Shown: positions 48,218 to 60,890, counted from the stretch's first letter. The stretch: 64,000 bases of DNA from Nematostella vectensis (GCF_932526225.1 NC_064041.1:2740699-2804698); one strand, 5' to 3'. The notes: generated from the sequence alone by a model not told the origin. Translations and numbers: made by a program.

Positions 48218-49005
48218 CTAATAGTAAGCCACTTTCAATATCAAATTGTAAAATTTTATTTGGATATGAGGCTTATTGGAATAAATAAAAAGATACTGCA
48301 TCACGTGACTGGCCTCATATCCAAGTAAGTATTTTAATGTATTGAAAGTGAAACGATGGATATAGATGTTTAACTTTGTTGCCAATCCTGGGGGAATACC
48401 ATTATGGGGCAACGAATACAGAGCAGTCTCATTAATTTGAATGTCCTTATAAAGAGGATTGTGTTGCATCATTAGCCACTCTAGAGCTTTAGCTACTTTC
48501 TGCCGTCTAACATACACATCTTTAAATGTACTGTCTTTACCTTTAACTTTCGGAATTACAACAGATAATTCATTAGGGAATCTAGGCAATGTTGACGCAA
48601 GCTCTTTTACATTTTGGGGTAAATTTATACAATGCCCTGAATATCCTCTCTGCCCACCTGGTTTTATATAAACTCTCATGATTGGGAGAGCACGGGCAAT
48701 AAGCATTTTTTGTATTTGAGTTAAGTCCTGTAATTCATTTGGTATTTGACTAGGAATAATAAAATTTTGTTCTGAAAACTGTTTTGGACATAGCTTATCC
48801 TTGGAGCATCGTGCACAAACATAAGGGTTACTCAACCTAGCATTAACATTCAGTGACCATGCTTCTTTGCAAATACAACAATGACATAATTTATATTGAA
48901 TAGATTGGTAAAACTTGACATATTCGATTTTGCCCAATTATTTTCATGAAGAAAACCATTCTTATAAGGATCAGATTTCTTTAAATATGCTTTTTGTGCA
49001 TCTGC
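48218..49005 (-). pseudogene. Helitron DUF6570-type region (copy B)
   Basis: Same reading frame, frameshift and truncation point as 24148-24935; translation of the 239-codon part is identical. Confidence 0.82.
48257..48327. repeat. Short inverted repeat (16-bp arms), copy B
   Basis: Partner of 24187-24257 at the constant offset, with no change seen. Confidence 0.7.
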
Positions 49006-49766
49006 AGTTGGGCAATTCCACATGAGAAGTGTTAAAATAAATAATTTTCACAGTGATTTAGAGTGAATTATTGCCTCTAGTGCATTATATACATATTGGA
49101 GTTTGTAAAAAAAAATTTTGCTGATGTTGAACAACGCTGTACTCAGGGGGGGGGGGGGGCACTTAAAACATGTACATAGGTGTACTTCATTCATCAAGAA
49201 AACAACTTGCCACATTGAACATTTCAAGCAATAAAATCATGCTTGAAAAATGTTTTCAGCCAAAAACAAAAACATGGCTATAAATACTTTACTTCAAACA
49301 ATTTGGTATCAATTAATATTTTATCAAAATTATTCCAATAAATAAATATTGAGATTCCAATTTTTGTCATTGACGTTACATAACGTCCGTGACATTTTGT
49401 TCATATTTTTACTTTAATTGAAAAACTAATAGAAGAATAAAAAGATCCTTCCTGCTGGTAAGTTATTGGTACTAGGGATACGCAATTATGGATATAAAAC
49501 ATCAGTGTACAACCTTCAAAGACCACATGAAGCCAAAGTTTCAAGTCACAGACGTTACAGTTTCAACATTCTTCTTAAGTCTCAATTTTGAATAGGAAAA
49601 TCATTGTTAATGTACAGGCTTGGCTAACAAAAAAAACTTGGCTGTTTTGATACATAAATGCCTATTGAACAACAAAATGTGTCAATCACCAAAAAGTCAA
49701 TTTCCTATCCTGAATGGATGATATAATCGGCTAAAGAGTGTTCATAGTACAGTAGGTTGTCTGATG

Positions 49767-50144
49767 TCACTTGGAGACTTTCTTGAATCTACTGACAAGC
49801 TTGAAAAGTTTCTCAACATCAGAAAGTTCTGGAATGGCAAATGGTCCACTAATAAAACTAGGGACAGTCATCGGACAATAAAATATGGTTGAGACGTGAA
49901 CCTTGGTCACATCTTCCCTTCTTGGCCAGTGAAAAGTGGTTGCTCCGACTTTGTACAGGAACTTGAAGTTGACATGTGTTGCAGTGGCATCCAATACTCG
50001 ACCAATGTAAAAGTTCTTTACATAATCTACGGCATAGTATTCCCCTTGTTGAATGGGCAATAGTGGGATGGGTGAAAGCCTTTTTTGGTGTAGCTCTTGA
50101 ACCATCAGTATGCGGTATGCAGGGATGTCTTGCTGGGTAACCAT
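49767..50144 (-). pseudogene. DDE/Ulp1 transposon: C-terminal domain (copy B)
   Basis: Partner of 25697-26074, identical in translation. Confidence 0.6.
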
Positions 50145-50147
50145 CTT

Positions 50148-51006
50148 TCACTTGGTTGCAAGACATCTTGCATATATACAAGTAAATACACCAAAGTCAA
50201 ATGAATTCACCTGTTGGGGAATCTCATAAGGCTTATTGGTATAAAAAGACCACTGGTCTATGGTGATTGACTTGTCTACTTCTTTAAGAAAAAACATCAT
50301 CTTGTCTACCTGCGTAGTTGCTGTCGGCTTGATATAATTCTGGGGCAAACTGTCAATGATAACGATGGTCTTCTCTTTTGGAAGTACTACTCCCAGGAAC
50401 CAATGCTCACTGTTTACTGGATTGCAAGGAAACAACACCATATTTTACTCAAGTAGATTGCCCTTTCCCTTCAGAAGCTCTTCCAACTTCTTGTTTTCTA
50501 CACCTCTCTCAAATTCCTCCCATCCAAATACCTCCACATTAGTGCTTTCACTTTTGATAGGAGTCAATCACAAAATTTGAGTGCCATTTCATCTTATCTT
50601 TAGGCAGTTTTCCCTCCACTTCCTTCAGGTCCTGCATATTGATTAATGGGTCACCCTCAAATGCAACTCCCTCACCTATTATCAGCTGTACCAGGGTACT
50701 AGTACATGGGTTACACTCAAATTCTGTACAATGTTCCTTTAGATTGTTCTTAATCTCTTTCGGCAACCCAAGCTGAATCAGGATATCACCACCGCTGCCT
50801 TGAGAAAGAGTATCATCATTGCTATGATGAGTAGAGTCACCGTCCTCATCCATTTCACATATCTCCAAGTCACTATCTATGACCCTGTCCATGTCACTCT
50901 CTGTATCACTATCCTCGCTGCTTTCATCAGTGGCCACACTTCCACCACTCTCATCAGCTGAACTCTCACCCCAAGATATATCTTGATTCCCATGCAAATG
51001 GATCAC
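50148..51006 (-). pseudogene. DDE/Ulp1 transposon: acidic linker and Ulp1/C48 peptidase, active Cys lost (copy B)
   Basis: Partner of 26078-26936 with the same Cys to Phe codon (50193-50195) and the same breaks. Confidence 0.8.
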
Positions 51007-51030
51007 TTTATGGGCAGAACATTGACTTGA

Positions 51031-52000
51031 TTATAGGCGACAGTGCAGACTAGGTCCCTCACTCGGCTCCAAGCAATGGATCTTTGCTATACCAGGTATA
51101 GGCTTTGCCTCTAGAAAGCAATTATCAAGCCCAAGTTTGATGCTAGCTTTGATTATATCTGCCTTGAGAAAAAGATGAGTAGAGATGGCAGTATACATTA
51201 CATTAGCAACTTTGGCAAATTCCTCAGCATTCCCCACTCTTGGCACTTTCATCTGTGTCATCTAGACACTGCTGTCCACACGACCCTTTTGACAGTCCCT
51301 CCTAATCTATCGACTACCCCTTTTCCATGCGATGATGCGAAAAAATGCCAATTGATCTTGACGCTGTTTTGTTGCAGTGTTTGGTAAAAGTTTGCCATGT
51401 ACCTGTTTTTAAATTGGGAGCTGGGACCATCTGAAAAGATATCAACACTTGCAACCTGTGGGAACATCTCTTTTAACAAAGTATTAATAGTATAGTCCAT
51501 GAAGACTGTTATTGATTGCTTGTCATGGTTGTGATCATCGGTGACTATAACATGGGAGTTACAGGTTGTGTCAGTGTTGGCTGAATCTTTTGTCCATATG
51601 GCTACTGCGAACAATGTCACCTGTTCTTGGCATCAATGCGCTGGTTGGATTTCATCCTGGTGCTGGCATGTTTAATTTTCTGAGAAATCTAAATGTACAA
51701 CTGCTTCATTTTCATTTAAGTTGGCAATACAGTCTTCAAAAAAGGCTGATTGCTTCCTCTTGATGAACACATGCTTTAAAAAGCTAGGGATTTTCTCACT
51801 CAGACAATATAGGGCCTCTTCTACAGTTCCCTCCTTGATTGTTTTCTGCATTTTTGTTACATTTTTAGGCTTGCCCTGTTTTGTGTCTATAGTGTTAGTA
51901 ACCCTTTCCCATTGACTCCACTTTACAACATCATCTAAAGGGGCATCTTCTTTAATGCCATCCAGCCACTTGGGACAGTCGACACATTTCCCCAGTTAGA
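51031..52000 (-). pseudogene. DDE/Ulp1 transposon: RNase H-like transposase core (copy B)
   Basis: Same module with the same TAA (51672-51674), TGA (51633-51635) and frameshift near 51260. Confidence 0.75.
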
Positions 52001-52009
52001 ATTATTTCA

Positions 52010-52530
52010 TATTCACATTTCCTAGCCCATATGAAGCCAATTTTTAAAAATCTGAACATTTCAAGAATAGACGAGATCCACTACTTGGAGACAGCTACTT
52101 TTATGTATAGGTTAACTCACGGTATATTACCAAACATTTTGGTCACTATTTTAAAAAATGAAACAGTCACATTCTTACAGTACCCGAACTTCAAATAATC
52201 TTTACATTAAATTCAAAAAAACTTCATTTGGACAGCAATCCATTTCTTATATAGGGAAAAAGCTGTGGAACAATTTGAATTCTGAAATAAAATCAAAACC
52301 AAGCATTCCATCTTTCAAAACGAGCATACGGAAACAGCTTATTGATGACCTGGGGCATGATTCATAATGTTTGATAAAATAACTGGATGATTGCTTGTGA
52401 TTTATAATCAGCATAGTTATACTTGATCACCAATGACATGTAATGATTTAAAAAAGTGTACTGTGTTAATCACATCTTAAGAGCCAAATAAAAAACAACT
52501 TTGAAAACTCTGAAAACTATAAAAGGATCC
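52010..52530 (+). mobile_element. LINE 3'-end fragment (copy B)
   Basis: Partner of 27940-28460 with the same truncation and frameshift. Confidence 0.78.
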
Positions 52531-52606
52531 TATAATTACAAGCTTTGCTTCCTTTAGAATCCTTTCCATTTGCATATAAATTCAATGTAATTACATAGAA
52601 AATGTA

Positions 52607-53544
52607 TCAAGTGAATGGATAAATAAATGAATGGAATGGAATCATGCAATCCTCTTTGCCACTGTCACAAACAAATTGGTCGACAAATGATCCAGAATAT
52701 GCTGCAAAGCTGGAAAGCTCCTTACTGAGACAATCACAAAGACACTTCACATTCTCATGGTGCATGCAAAGACAGACTTCTCTTGGCATTGAGGACTGCA
52801 GCAAAACATTAACTGGCCGCAGTGAACTAAATTTACTTAGACCTATCTTTATACTAGGATGCTCTGTCTGAAACAATCCAAATGTTTCTTTTAAAGACCA
52901 TATCAAATGTCTCTTTTGAAGTTTGGATTTCTTGCCATCCTTTCTGACGATTACAAATTCACGCCATCCTGGGGCCTGACGGGAGATTGAGTCCAAAAAA
53001 TAGAACTTCTATACGCTTTTAACTGTAAACTCATCGATTTTGTTGTTGCCTGAACTGCATGATTTCTGCTCTTTCAATGACACACCAGCAGATTTTGCAA
53101 GTTTTCAAACAACTGCACTTCTTTTTCTAGGGCTGTGTGGGAGATGTGGTGTCACCTTGTGAACTACTTTTCCTAATGCTTGGGGGTCTTGTAAGCAGCC
53201 TTGATGTCATTTAAATTATGCTGAACTGGAGTAGAAATTCCTTTGGCAGCTTGCTTTTTCAATAATTGATGTAACCTCACTCTTTCTCTGCCTTTGATTC
53301 TCTGCCTTCCGGCCTCCAGTGGACTCAAAGTCTTTTTTCGACTCTCGCATTTCCTTTGCCTATCTTTAGCTTTATACGCTGCAGGTTTAGCTGGATTTGC
53401 TCTAATTTTGTTCCTGTACTTTCGGTTTCTTTCTGCTCCACTTAGGGATTTTTTGAATGGATTCATTTTGAGTATTCCCCTGAGTACCATGCTCAGGTGC
53501 ATGAGCAAAAGGTCAGAACTGCTGAACACAAATATGGCTGTCAT
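52607..53544 (-). pseudogene. DDE/Ulp1 transposon: transposase N-terminal and middle regions (copy B)
   Basis: Partner of 28537-29474, with the same frameshift and the same two stops at 53105-53107 and 53009-53011. Confidence 0.72.
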
Positions 53545-54169
53545 TTATGATAACTAAATGCTCCAATTGTATCACATATTCTTAAGCTAAAGCAGTAAAA
53601 GTAAACAGAACGCCAAATTTTGGTTAAAAATCACATGCTGTAACGTCTGTGACATTCATTGTAACGTCTGTGACAACACTTAACAAAAGCTGCTGAATTA
53701 GTAATAAAAAAATCAAAAAAATAACTTTATAGTTAGCAAGCATGTTACCCAGGCTAGACACTTCTGCTGTGTTTTTTTTTTATGAAAAAGATTGAAAGTT
53801 CACAGGAATCGAGGTTTTATCTGAATGTAATAGAATATTGGTTGTTTTCATGTAACGTCTGTGACATTAATTGTCCTGTCTATTTTTCTGTCACCAAAAA
53901 GGAAATTTTGGGAATGTCTACTACTCATGTAATACATTAATGCTGATCCATTTATGTATTAAAGTAAAGCCAAATAAATTGTGTTAAAATACTTTTTTCA
54001 TAAGGTTTAACATGGAAAATTGTGTCTGAATGTAACGTCCGTGATGGTGGAATTGCCCAGTTTTAGATTTTTCTTCTGCTTTATTTAACTTTCTAGTATG
54101 ATAAAATTCTTGTCTTTTTGCAATTCTTTTTTGTGCATCTTGCTTAGATTCACATGATCTATTTATATG

Positions 54170-54712
54170 TTATTGCTTTCTTTGTTTATCTAATCTTCTT
54201 TCTTTACTATCACTTCCCTCACATAAACAGTTTAGCTTTCTTTTTAAGCCTCTAAGTGCATTTCTGTGTTCTGCATTTGCAATTGGTACTGCAGCTACAT
54301 AATGCAAATTGTTAATATATCCCAAAAATATAGTCCTCATTCCTTGTGGTGACCCATCTGGTGTTGTAATAGTTGCTTGTGATGCATTTGGGTTAGAGTC
54401 GGTAATATGAATTATGAGATTGAAAGCATTAGCTACTGTTTGAATGATTATATTATCACACCAAGTGTGTGGTTTAGACATTTCTTGGATATAACTTTGC
54501 CAATTATTGTCAAAAATGCTTTCAACATAGAGCTCTGGGTGATCATTCAAATGTGCAATTCCTGCCAAACGAATGTCATAGTGCAAATCTGGTTTGCCAA
54601 ACAATTGAAAACTAAAAGCTTGAAAGAAGCAGGCACCTGAACCACCAACATCCAATGGTTGTAGGCCAACAAGAGTCAGTTTTCTAGTTAATATTTGCCA
54701 TGGAGAAGTCTT
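54170..54712 (-). pseudogene. OTU cysteine protease domain of the Helitron (copy B)
   Basis: Partner of 30100-30642, identical in translation, with the same in-frame TAA after the domain. Confidence 0.8.
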
Positions 54713-55694
54713 GGATTGAAGGATTGAAGGATCATCCCTCCACTCAAACTTTTATATTTCTTTGGAAGCATTTGATCAGTATTACTAAAGATACGTGTAT
54801 GTCATATATTTTGCTTTTCCATTTGAAGCAGCATGCTGTTTCCTTCTAATCATTACACAAAATCTGCTAAAAAAACACTCCTTTCTGTAGATAAAATCAA
54901 CAAAAAGTTGCTTGTAGTTTGTGATGAATAAGTAAATCGTAGAAGATTTCGGTATGGTTTTTCTGAGTGAGGCTTTACATTTGTGTCTCTGTCGTCTTTT
55001 GTTTAAAACGTGTATAAGTTTTTTCTTCCTATAGCGGGATGGTTCACGGTCTCTTTCGGCATTGTGTTGTTTTGACCTACAGTAGCAAGTTTTCGAACAG
55101 AACTTCTATATGATAACAAATCACAGGGATCCGTAGAAAAACTTTTATGTTCCAATTCATTATGGGTCTTAAATGTTACTATAGCTTCCAAAGTTGTGTA
55201 TTCAGCACAAGTATCTAAGCTTATTTCGTTCTCGTCAACACTGTGCGAAGTACGAATTGCACGACTTTCGATTTCATGTACGCCGTCCAAACTGGGTTCA
55301 TTGATCCCGCAAAGGAGATAATTTTTACCCAAACTGGGTTTATGAAAGCTCAAATAGAGATTCGAAGGTGATGAAAATGACTGCACACGTTTAGTAGCAT
55401 GATGGAATGTGGTCCCGTAATTTCCTCCAATTTGACCTGTAAAAAAGCTTCCTAGAACACGAGAAAACCCTCGTGAAATTTTGCAAAGACTATGGCGATA
55501 CATGCTATGGAAGCTGCGTAAGTTTTCGATACGATAGGAACGACAACACTCACCTTTCTTGATATAAATCTTGCTCTTTCTTCACCAAAAATCCTCCAAC
55601 AAAAAGTTGAAATCTACGCTGACACAGCACGTTGTTGGAAAACTACTCGGACGCTATCGACAACTTGCGAAATTACTCGGGATTGCGAGGATTT

Positions 55695-55740
55695 CCATAT
55701 ATGGAATATTGACGAGTAGTAGTAGAGGTTCCATATATGG
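55695..55740. promoter_or_regulatory. Pair of perfect CArG boxes (SRF-type sites), copy B
   Basis: Partner of 31625-31670: CCATATATGG at 55695-55704 and 55731-55740, upstream of the same candidate exon and donor. Confidence 0.5.
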
Positions 55741-56484
55741 AGGACGAACATGCAATCGAGGCGAAAAACCATGGATCCAAAGATCCATCTACTAACTGGG
55801 CAGATATGACTGGGCAACGGGCAACACACAACCTGAATAGTGTTGCTGCATAACGGCAGCAATAAGTTGTCAGGAAATGTTCAACTATTCTTGTTTACAT
55901 GAATGAAAGCTCAAAATAATACAGTAAAATAGCTCTCTAATGGTCTTCGTAACCAGAAAAAGTACGATGAACAATAGTTCAGCACAGAAAATATAGTATA
56001 ATGAAAGAAACTCAACATATAAACAAGAAAGCCTATTTTCAACACAGGTATCCCGGAGTTGATGCAAAACCGGAAATAGTAATGCCTAATTATGCATAGA
56101 AACCGCTGAAATCTGAGCCTAAGTACACTCGCACGAGACATCGAACTCGTGAAACAATCTACGTTTAAAATATGGCTTTTATAACTGGAATACTACGGAA
56201 AAAACAAGGTTAATACTCAAAACTATCGGAACATAGGATGCCGGAAACACTGACAAAAGGTAAGGTCGGAATACTTTGCGATTAGCGCATGAAAATACGA
56301 CAAAAGTATCTATGCAAAAACCTACGTGTGACCTGAGATCAATTATGCAAAATTACACAAACAATGCTCAACGATTATACGGTAAAACTCACAATGAGAA
56401 CATAAAAGATTGATCCATCGGTACAATAGGAAATAACTCTAATTGAAACTTATGTCTTTAATTACAGAGCAATGGGAACAAGAC

Positions 56485-56609
56485 GCAAAATGGAGAGTCT
56501 ACCTATATACCGAGGTTGGGTTTTACAATTATGTTTTTCACATAACTGCACATGGAGAGTCTACCTATATACCGAGGTTGGGTTTTGCAATTATGTTTTT
56601 GACATAAGT
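56485..56609. repeat. Minisatellite, two 62-63-bp units (copy B)
   Basis: Same two units as 32415-32539; here they lie about 0.9 kb from the longer array of the same repeat in opposite orientation. Confidence 0.85.
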
Positions 56610-56802
56610 GCGAAATTGAGAGTTCATCTTTTATAGTGGCGTCTGTACCATGAGGGTACAGATGTACCCTTTCTAGCCCAAACATTTATTCCATTTTAGA
56701 TTGCAGAACATGTCTTAACGATTCAACTTTTTAAACTCTTTGTAAATACTCAAGTGCAGTAAACGCGCGCATATGTGAAAAACTGAAACTAAAGAAGCAG
56801 TG

Positions 56803-57540
56803 AAGTTTGTCCAATTTTCTCTTAGCACCTAATTATTGGACATATTTGGTTATCTTTGGACGCTACCCGTAGCTATATGCTTATTGCTTTTAAAGTCCAA
56901 GAATACAAAAAGAAAATATTAGGGTTTTTCCAAATTCTAGAATTGCAGTTGAGACCTAAAATTACAATATATTAACTCGCGAAAAAAAATTAATATATAC
57001 TTCAAAGAGGCAAAGCGCATAGCCTGTGTAGAAACGATGGTGTCAAAATCAATTTGATTGGCCGAAAGAAAGCAGACCTTTATCAGTAACACACTGTTAT
57101 CATTAGCACTAGGCTGTTTATCAAACAACGAAAGGGATTATTGGTGGTGGTGGGAGCCAGATTCCTGGTGGTGTCGATTGAGTTTGTGCATATTTTTTTC
57201 AAAGTGTTTTTAAAGTGTATAAAATTCTTACCAACTGCTATCCCTTAAGAGGTGTTTAAGGATTTCCCAATTCTGCTATCTTTTAGAGGAATCACGTCAA
57301 GGGTGGCCCTCTAATCTCCCAAAACGCATTTTACAGAGTCTAAACCACAAGTCAACTGATCGGTTAATACTTCCGGTTTTATTGTCCGTAACGATACAGC
57401 ATCCATCAGTCAATTAAAACGGGCATTGTTCAAGCGATGCTAAATAGAAATGTCAACCAAATGGCTTGACAGTTTACAGAAGAAACCACATCTATCTGAT
57501 TGTGCGCAAATTATATCCAACCTCCTTAAATCGGTAAACT
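56803..57540. other. AT-rich stretch right of copy B, no gene recognised
   Basis: Unique sequence from the duplication breakpoint to the minisatellite. A small GGTGGTGG-type run lies near 57141. No frame resembles a known protein. Confidence 0.55.
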
Positions 57541-58150
57541 CTCAACAAGTTAAGTAAAAAATATAATTGCAAAATCAAACCTTCGCATATAGGTTGAACT
57601 CTACATTTCGCACTTATGTAAAAAAACATAATTGCAAAAACCAACCTCGGTATATAGGTAAACATACCATTTTGCAATTATGTCAAAAAGATAATTGCAA
57701 AACCCAACCTCGGCATATAGGTAGACTCTCCATTTTGCAGTTATGTCAAAAACATAATTGCAAAAACCAACCTTGGTATATAGGTGAACCTTCCATTTTG
57801 CAGTTATGACACATAATTGCAAAAACCAACCTCGGTATATAGGTAAACCTTTCATTTTGCAATTATGTCAAAAACGTAATTGCAAAAAACCAACCTCGGC
57901 ATAAGGGTAAACCTTCAATTTTGCAGTTATGTCAAAAACATAATTGCAAAAACCAACCTCGGTACATAGGTAAACCTTCCATTTTGCAGTTATGTCAAAA
58001 ACATAATTGCAAAACCCAACCTCGGTACATAGGTAAAACTTCCATTTTGCAGTTATGTCAAAAACATAATTGCAAAAACCGCCCTCGGTATATAAGTGTT
58101 CTGTATATTTTGCAATATTTTTTTCCTGAGAAACATAATTGCAAAATGCT
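57541..58150. repeat. Minisatellite array, about nine to ten 59-66-bp units
   Basis: Each unit contains CATAATTGCAAAAACCAACC, then TCGGTATATAGGTAAACCTT, then CCATTTTGCAGTTATGTCAAAAA. Across unit joints, TTTTGCARTTATGT and ACATAATTGCAAAA form an inverted repeat of about 14 bp around 5 bases, so each joint can fold into a hairpin. Units of 63 bp keep frames open on both strands, giving spurious proteins with repeated CQKHNCKNQPRYIG. Two reverse-orientation units lie inside each duplicated segment. Confidence 0.92.
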
Positions 58151-58525
58151 ATGATCCTCTATAGAAGAAGTTAACTGCGAAATACAGTCATTAAAAGTAA
58201 AGAATCTCGTAAAACAATAAACTAAAGAGTCCTCATAGAAATTGTTCTCATCAAATCCCAGCCTTGCTTTTGAGATAGGAAAGGTTAGACCTAAGCAAGT
58301 AAATAGTAGGACGGACAGGCTATAAACACCGTCTGTCTGCCTGAATTTAGAATACATACGCTAACCTCAAAGCCAACCTCAATACATGCCTTTGAGCGAC
58401 TTCAAACAGATGCAACCAAACTCATTTACAATCATCAAAAGCTGAAATAGTCCCTCTGCTTACTTTCAAGAAGTAGTAGTAGTTTTACAACAACAAAGAA
58501 ATCTGTCTTTGAGAATGGTGATTTT

Positions 58526-58630
58526 GGAGAGGGGGTTGATAGCGAGTTAGGCCAAAAGGGGCCCATAGGTTCTCCCTCGGCTTTGGGGAGTGAGTTGATA
58601 GCGAGTTAGGCCAAGGGGGTCCCATAGCAA
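58526..58630. repeat. Imperfect direct repeat
   Basis: GTTGATAGCGAGTTAGGCCA followed by a G-run and CCCATAG occurs at about 58536 and 58592, some 56 bp apart. Confidence 0.75.
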
Positions 58631-59060
58631 GAGTCCCCCTTTAGTATAAACAAATGGTGCTTGAATATTCTCCAAAGCATAGTTTCTAATTTCTGGTCTG
58701 GATTAGCTGTGCCTTGGCAAGAAGAGCGGAGTGATCCCATACGTGGGAGGGGATGGTAGTTGTTTCAGGGGGAGAGTCTCCTGTAAAGCATGCTGGGTCA
58801 GGGCTAGAGAAAAATATGGCGGACACTACACAGGTTTCGAAAAATACAAAGGGAGGAGCTTTCTCTTTACAGTAGTTGTTTCTTCAATTTTATTATATTC
58901 TCTTGAAACAATGTGTGTACTCCAGGACCCACGTCCTTGCACTTCGGTTGTTAGCACCGAAACAAAGGCCGCAAAACTGATAACAAGCATTAGTTTCAAG
59001 CTTCGGATAAGTAAACATTTAGTGAGACGTCAAAGTTCCCATATGCAGATAAAATTGTAG

Positions 59061-59311
59061 AAAACGTTTTTGGGCTTTGGATTAAAAAAATCATTAGCCT
59101 ACGGCACCAAATACGGGCTTGGTGTACTTTGCACCTTCAAAACAGGAGAGAAAGTACAAATAGGATGGATACCAGAAAGTCCAGAGAACAAAAACCAAGT
59201 GAAACTGGAAAGTCTTCTCAACTTACCCAATTTTCAAGTCAGATTGGACAGGGCATCATTAAAGCAGTTGACAGAGTCATTTACTAAGGTAGCAATAGCA
59301 ATTATGTGTGA
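59061..59311 (+). CDS. Candidate internal exon, unrecognised
   Basis: An open frame of about 83 codons (LGFGLKKSLAYGTKYGLGVL onward) is preceded by a stop whose TAG coincides with a possible acceptor (AAAATTGTAG|AAAACG). It ends near the donor-like GTGAG|GTAATT at about 59312. The protein looks globular and mixed in composition, but I cannot name it. An ATGGCGGACACTACACAG start lies upstream at about 58816 and could begin a first exon. Support is splice-signal shape and composition only. Confidence 0.25.
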
Positions 59312-59324
59312 GGTAATTAATTGA

Positions 59325-59833
59325 TTTGCCAATTACTTAATTAGATACTTAATCCAACTTATAAACTTATGATATCAGTTTTTGAACAATGTGCATTAAT
59401 GGTCACATGAATAGTTTTGTTCAAGTTTAGTTAAGTATGTATTTTGATCACTGAGTAACAGCACCACATTTTGCCTAAAAAGGTGCTCAACCAATTTAAA
59501 CGAAAATAACAATGTCTTGTTTTCTAACAAGGTAGAATTAATTGGTTGAATAAATGCAATTGCCTAATAAATAACTGTAAATACAAAATAATTTGTGAAT
59601 AATATGGCATAGGCTAGACTGTTTTATTTATACTCTCACTCACTCACTCTTTTTATTTATACACTCGCTCACAATATTGTTTTTTTCTAAAGTCGCCTTA
59701 AGTCGCCCAAAGTCAATAACTTATCTTTGCTAAAGTCACTCAAAGTCACGTCTTGTAACCTTAGGTTTTGCCTATAGTTGCTGAGAGCTGTCCAAAGAAT
59801 CAGTGATTATAGGGCCCGGAGGAGGCCTAATGA
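59325..59833. other. AT-rich intergenic stretch, no gene seen
   Basis: Contains short CTCACTCACTCA and AAGTCGCC-type direct repeats (59634-59720) and nothing else recognisable. Confidence 0.5.
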
Positions 59834-60010
59834 ATACCATCACGTAAGTCACATATGCACAAATGTAATCAAGGCTTTTTAGTGAAATATAAAGTAACTT
59901 GGCTATTCATGAAAGCTTACGCAGCAACTCGGTTTGATTAGAGAAAAAGGTTGACTTAATATGACAAAACGATGTATCTGAGCTATAAGCTGCTTGAGTA
60001 GCGTTTACTA
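59834..60010. repeat. Diverged direct repeat, first copy
   Basis: Starts AATACCATCACGTAAGTCAC and ends GCTTGAGTAGCGTTTAC. It matches 60165-60328 with substitutions and small gaps, 331 bp apart. Shared blocks include CACATATGCACAAATGT and TTTTTAGTGAAATATAAA. Probably an old tandem duplication or two copies of a short element. Confidence 0.8.
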
Positions 60011-60164
60011 TTCAATTGTATTATAAAAACTGCGATATATTCATTTTTGCTCACTGCAAGCGGCCATTGAATGCATTTTTCTCTGTTTTTCCATGAATAT
60101 TGCATAACCTTTTTATCAAGATATTTTCCGCTTTGAAATTTAACGCAACATTAATCTAAATTAA

Positions 60165-60328
60165 AATACCATCACGTGAGCCACATATGCACAAATGTGA
60201 ACACCTTTTTAGTGAAATATAAATTAACTTGGTTATTTACGTAGTTTACTTAGCGACTTGGTTTGATTAGTGAAAGGGTTGACAAAACAATGTATCCGCG
60301 CCATAAGCCGCTTGAGTGGCATTTACCA
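60165..60328. repeat. Diverged direct repeat, second copy
   Basis: Second copy of 59834-60010, starting AATACCATCACGTGAGCCAC and ending GCTTGAGTGGCATTTACC. Confidence 0.8.
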
Positions 60329-60649
60329 TACCTTTTTGTGTTGACTGATAGGTGTAGTTTTAGGGGGATCTAGGTGTCTTTAGAATGTTTTTTAATGATC
60401 TAAAGATATGTCAATTTTACTGCCATGTAATTAGAAATTGTTTTGGCCCCTCGAAATGGATCAAGCAAGCACTCATTCAATAATATCAAAAATGCAGTAT
60501 GAGAGTTGACAAAATACCAAAACTTGGTGTGAAAAAGGCTGTCAAAGTTCAAGATGTCTTATTTAATGAGATTGCTTTTACAAAAGTCTAATGGTCAATT
60601 TTTATTTTCCTTCATATTAGTTCCGCTATGTATATTTTTTATCTAAACA

Positions 60650-60890
60650 CCATTCTAACAAGCTTTGACTGTGAAGAATCTATCAAAGATGTAACAGCAT
60701 TCGAAAGATTTAGATGGCATACTGTAGTTTTCATGTACCGCAACTGATTATTCAGAAGAATTTGTTGAAACTAAACTCCAAAAATATACCTCCTGTCATG
60801 CATTACATATTAGTGCGCCCACCCTTTGGCCTGTTGGTTTTAGAAACCCTGGATCCACCCATACTGGCTACTCAAAAATGAATGCAATGG
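60650..60890. repeat. Old 0.65-kb-spaced direct repeat, first copy
   Basis: Shares with 61303-61580 the blocks ACAAGCTTTG, ACAGCATTC.AAAG, AATATACCTCC.GTCATGC, GCACCCACCCT (here GCGCCCACCCT) and AAT..AATGCAATGGA in the same order. Neither copy has a coding frame. Confidence 0.65.

Larger units (their letters stand above)
49010..54058 (-). mobile_element. DDE/Ulp1 DNA transposon nested in the Helitron (copy B)
   Basis: Partner of 24940-29988, with AGTT duplications at 49006-49009 and 54059-54062. Gene defects, LINE insertion and terminal repeats are the same, so all decay seen here predates the duplication. Confidence 0.88.
48370..54720 (-). mobile_element. Helitron N-terminal fragment, split by a nested transposon (copy B)
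   Basis: Same structure and same defects as 24300-30650: OTU at 54655-54170, DUF6570-type region at 48937 to about 48370, nested element between. Rep and helicase parts are missing here too. Confidence 0.8.
36421..56802. repeat. Segmental duplication, copy B
   Basis: Direct, nearly identical copy of 1-32732. It lacks the piggyBac element and five of the ten array units. The left junction, as far as the window allows, is at 36421; the sequence before it (EEP gene, intergenic) has no partner here because A begins at base 1. Differences from A that I saw include a C to T change in the Harbinger remnant near 37446, G to A near 37967, and C to T near 38971. Confidence 0.93.

Noticed and set aside
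57567-58357. Repeat proteins with CQKHNCKNQPRYIG units on both strands
   Set aside because: The 63-bp minisatellite is a multiple of three, which keeps frames open; hairpin-forming non-coding repeat is the simpler reading.
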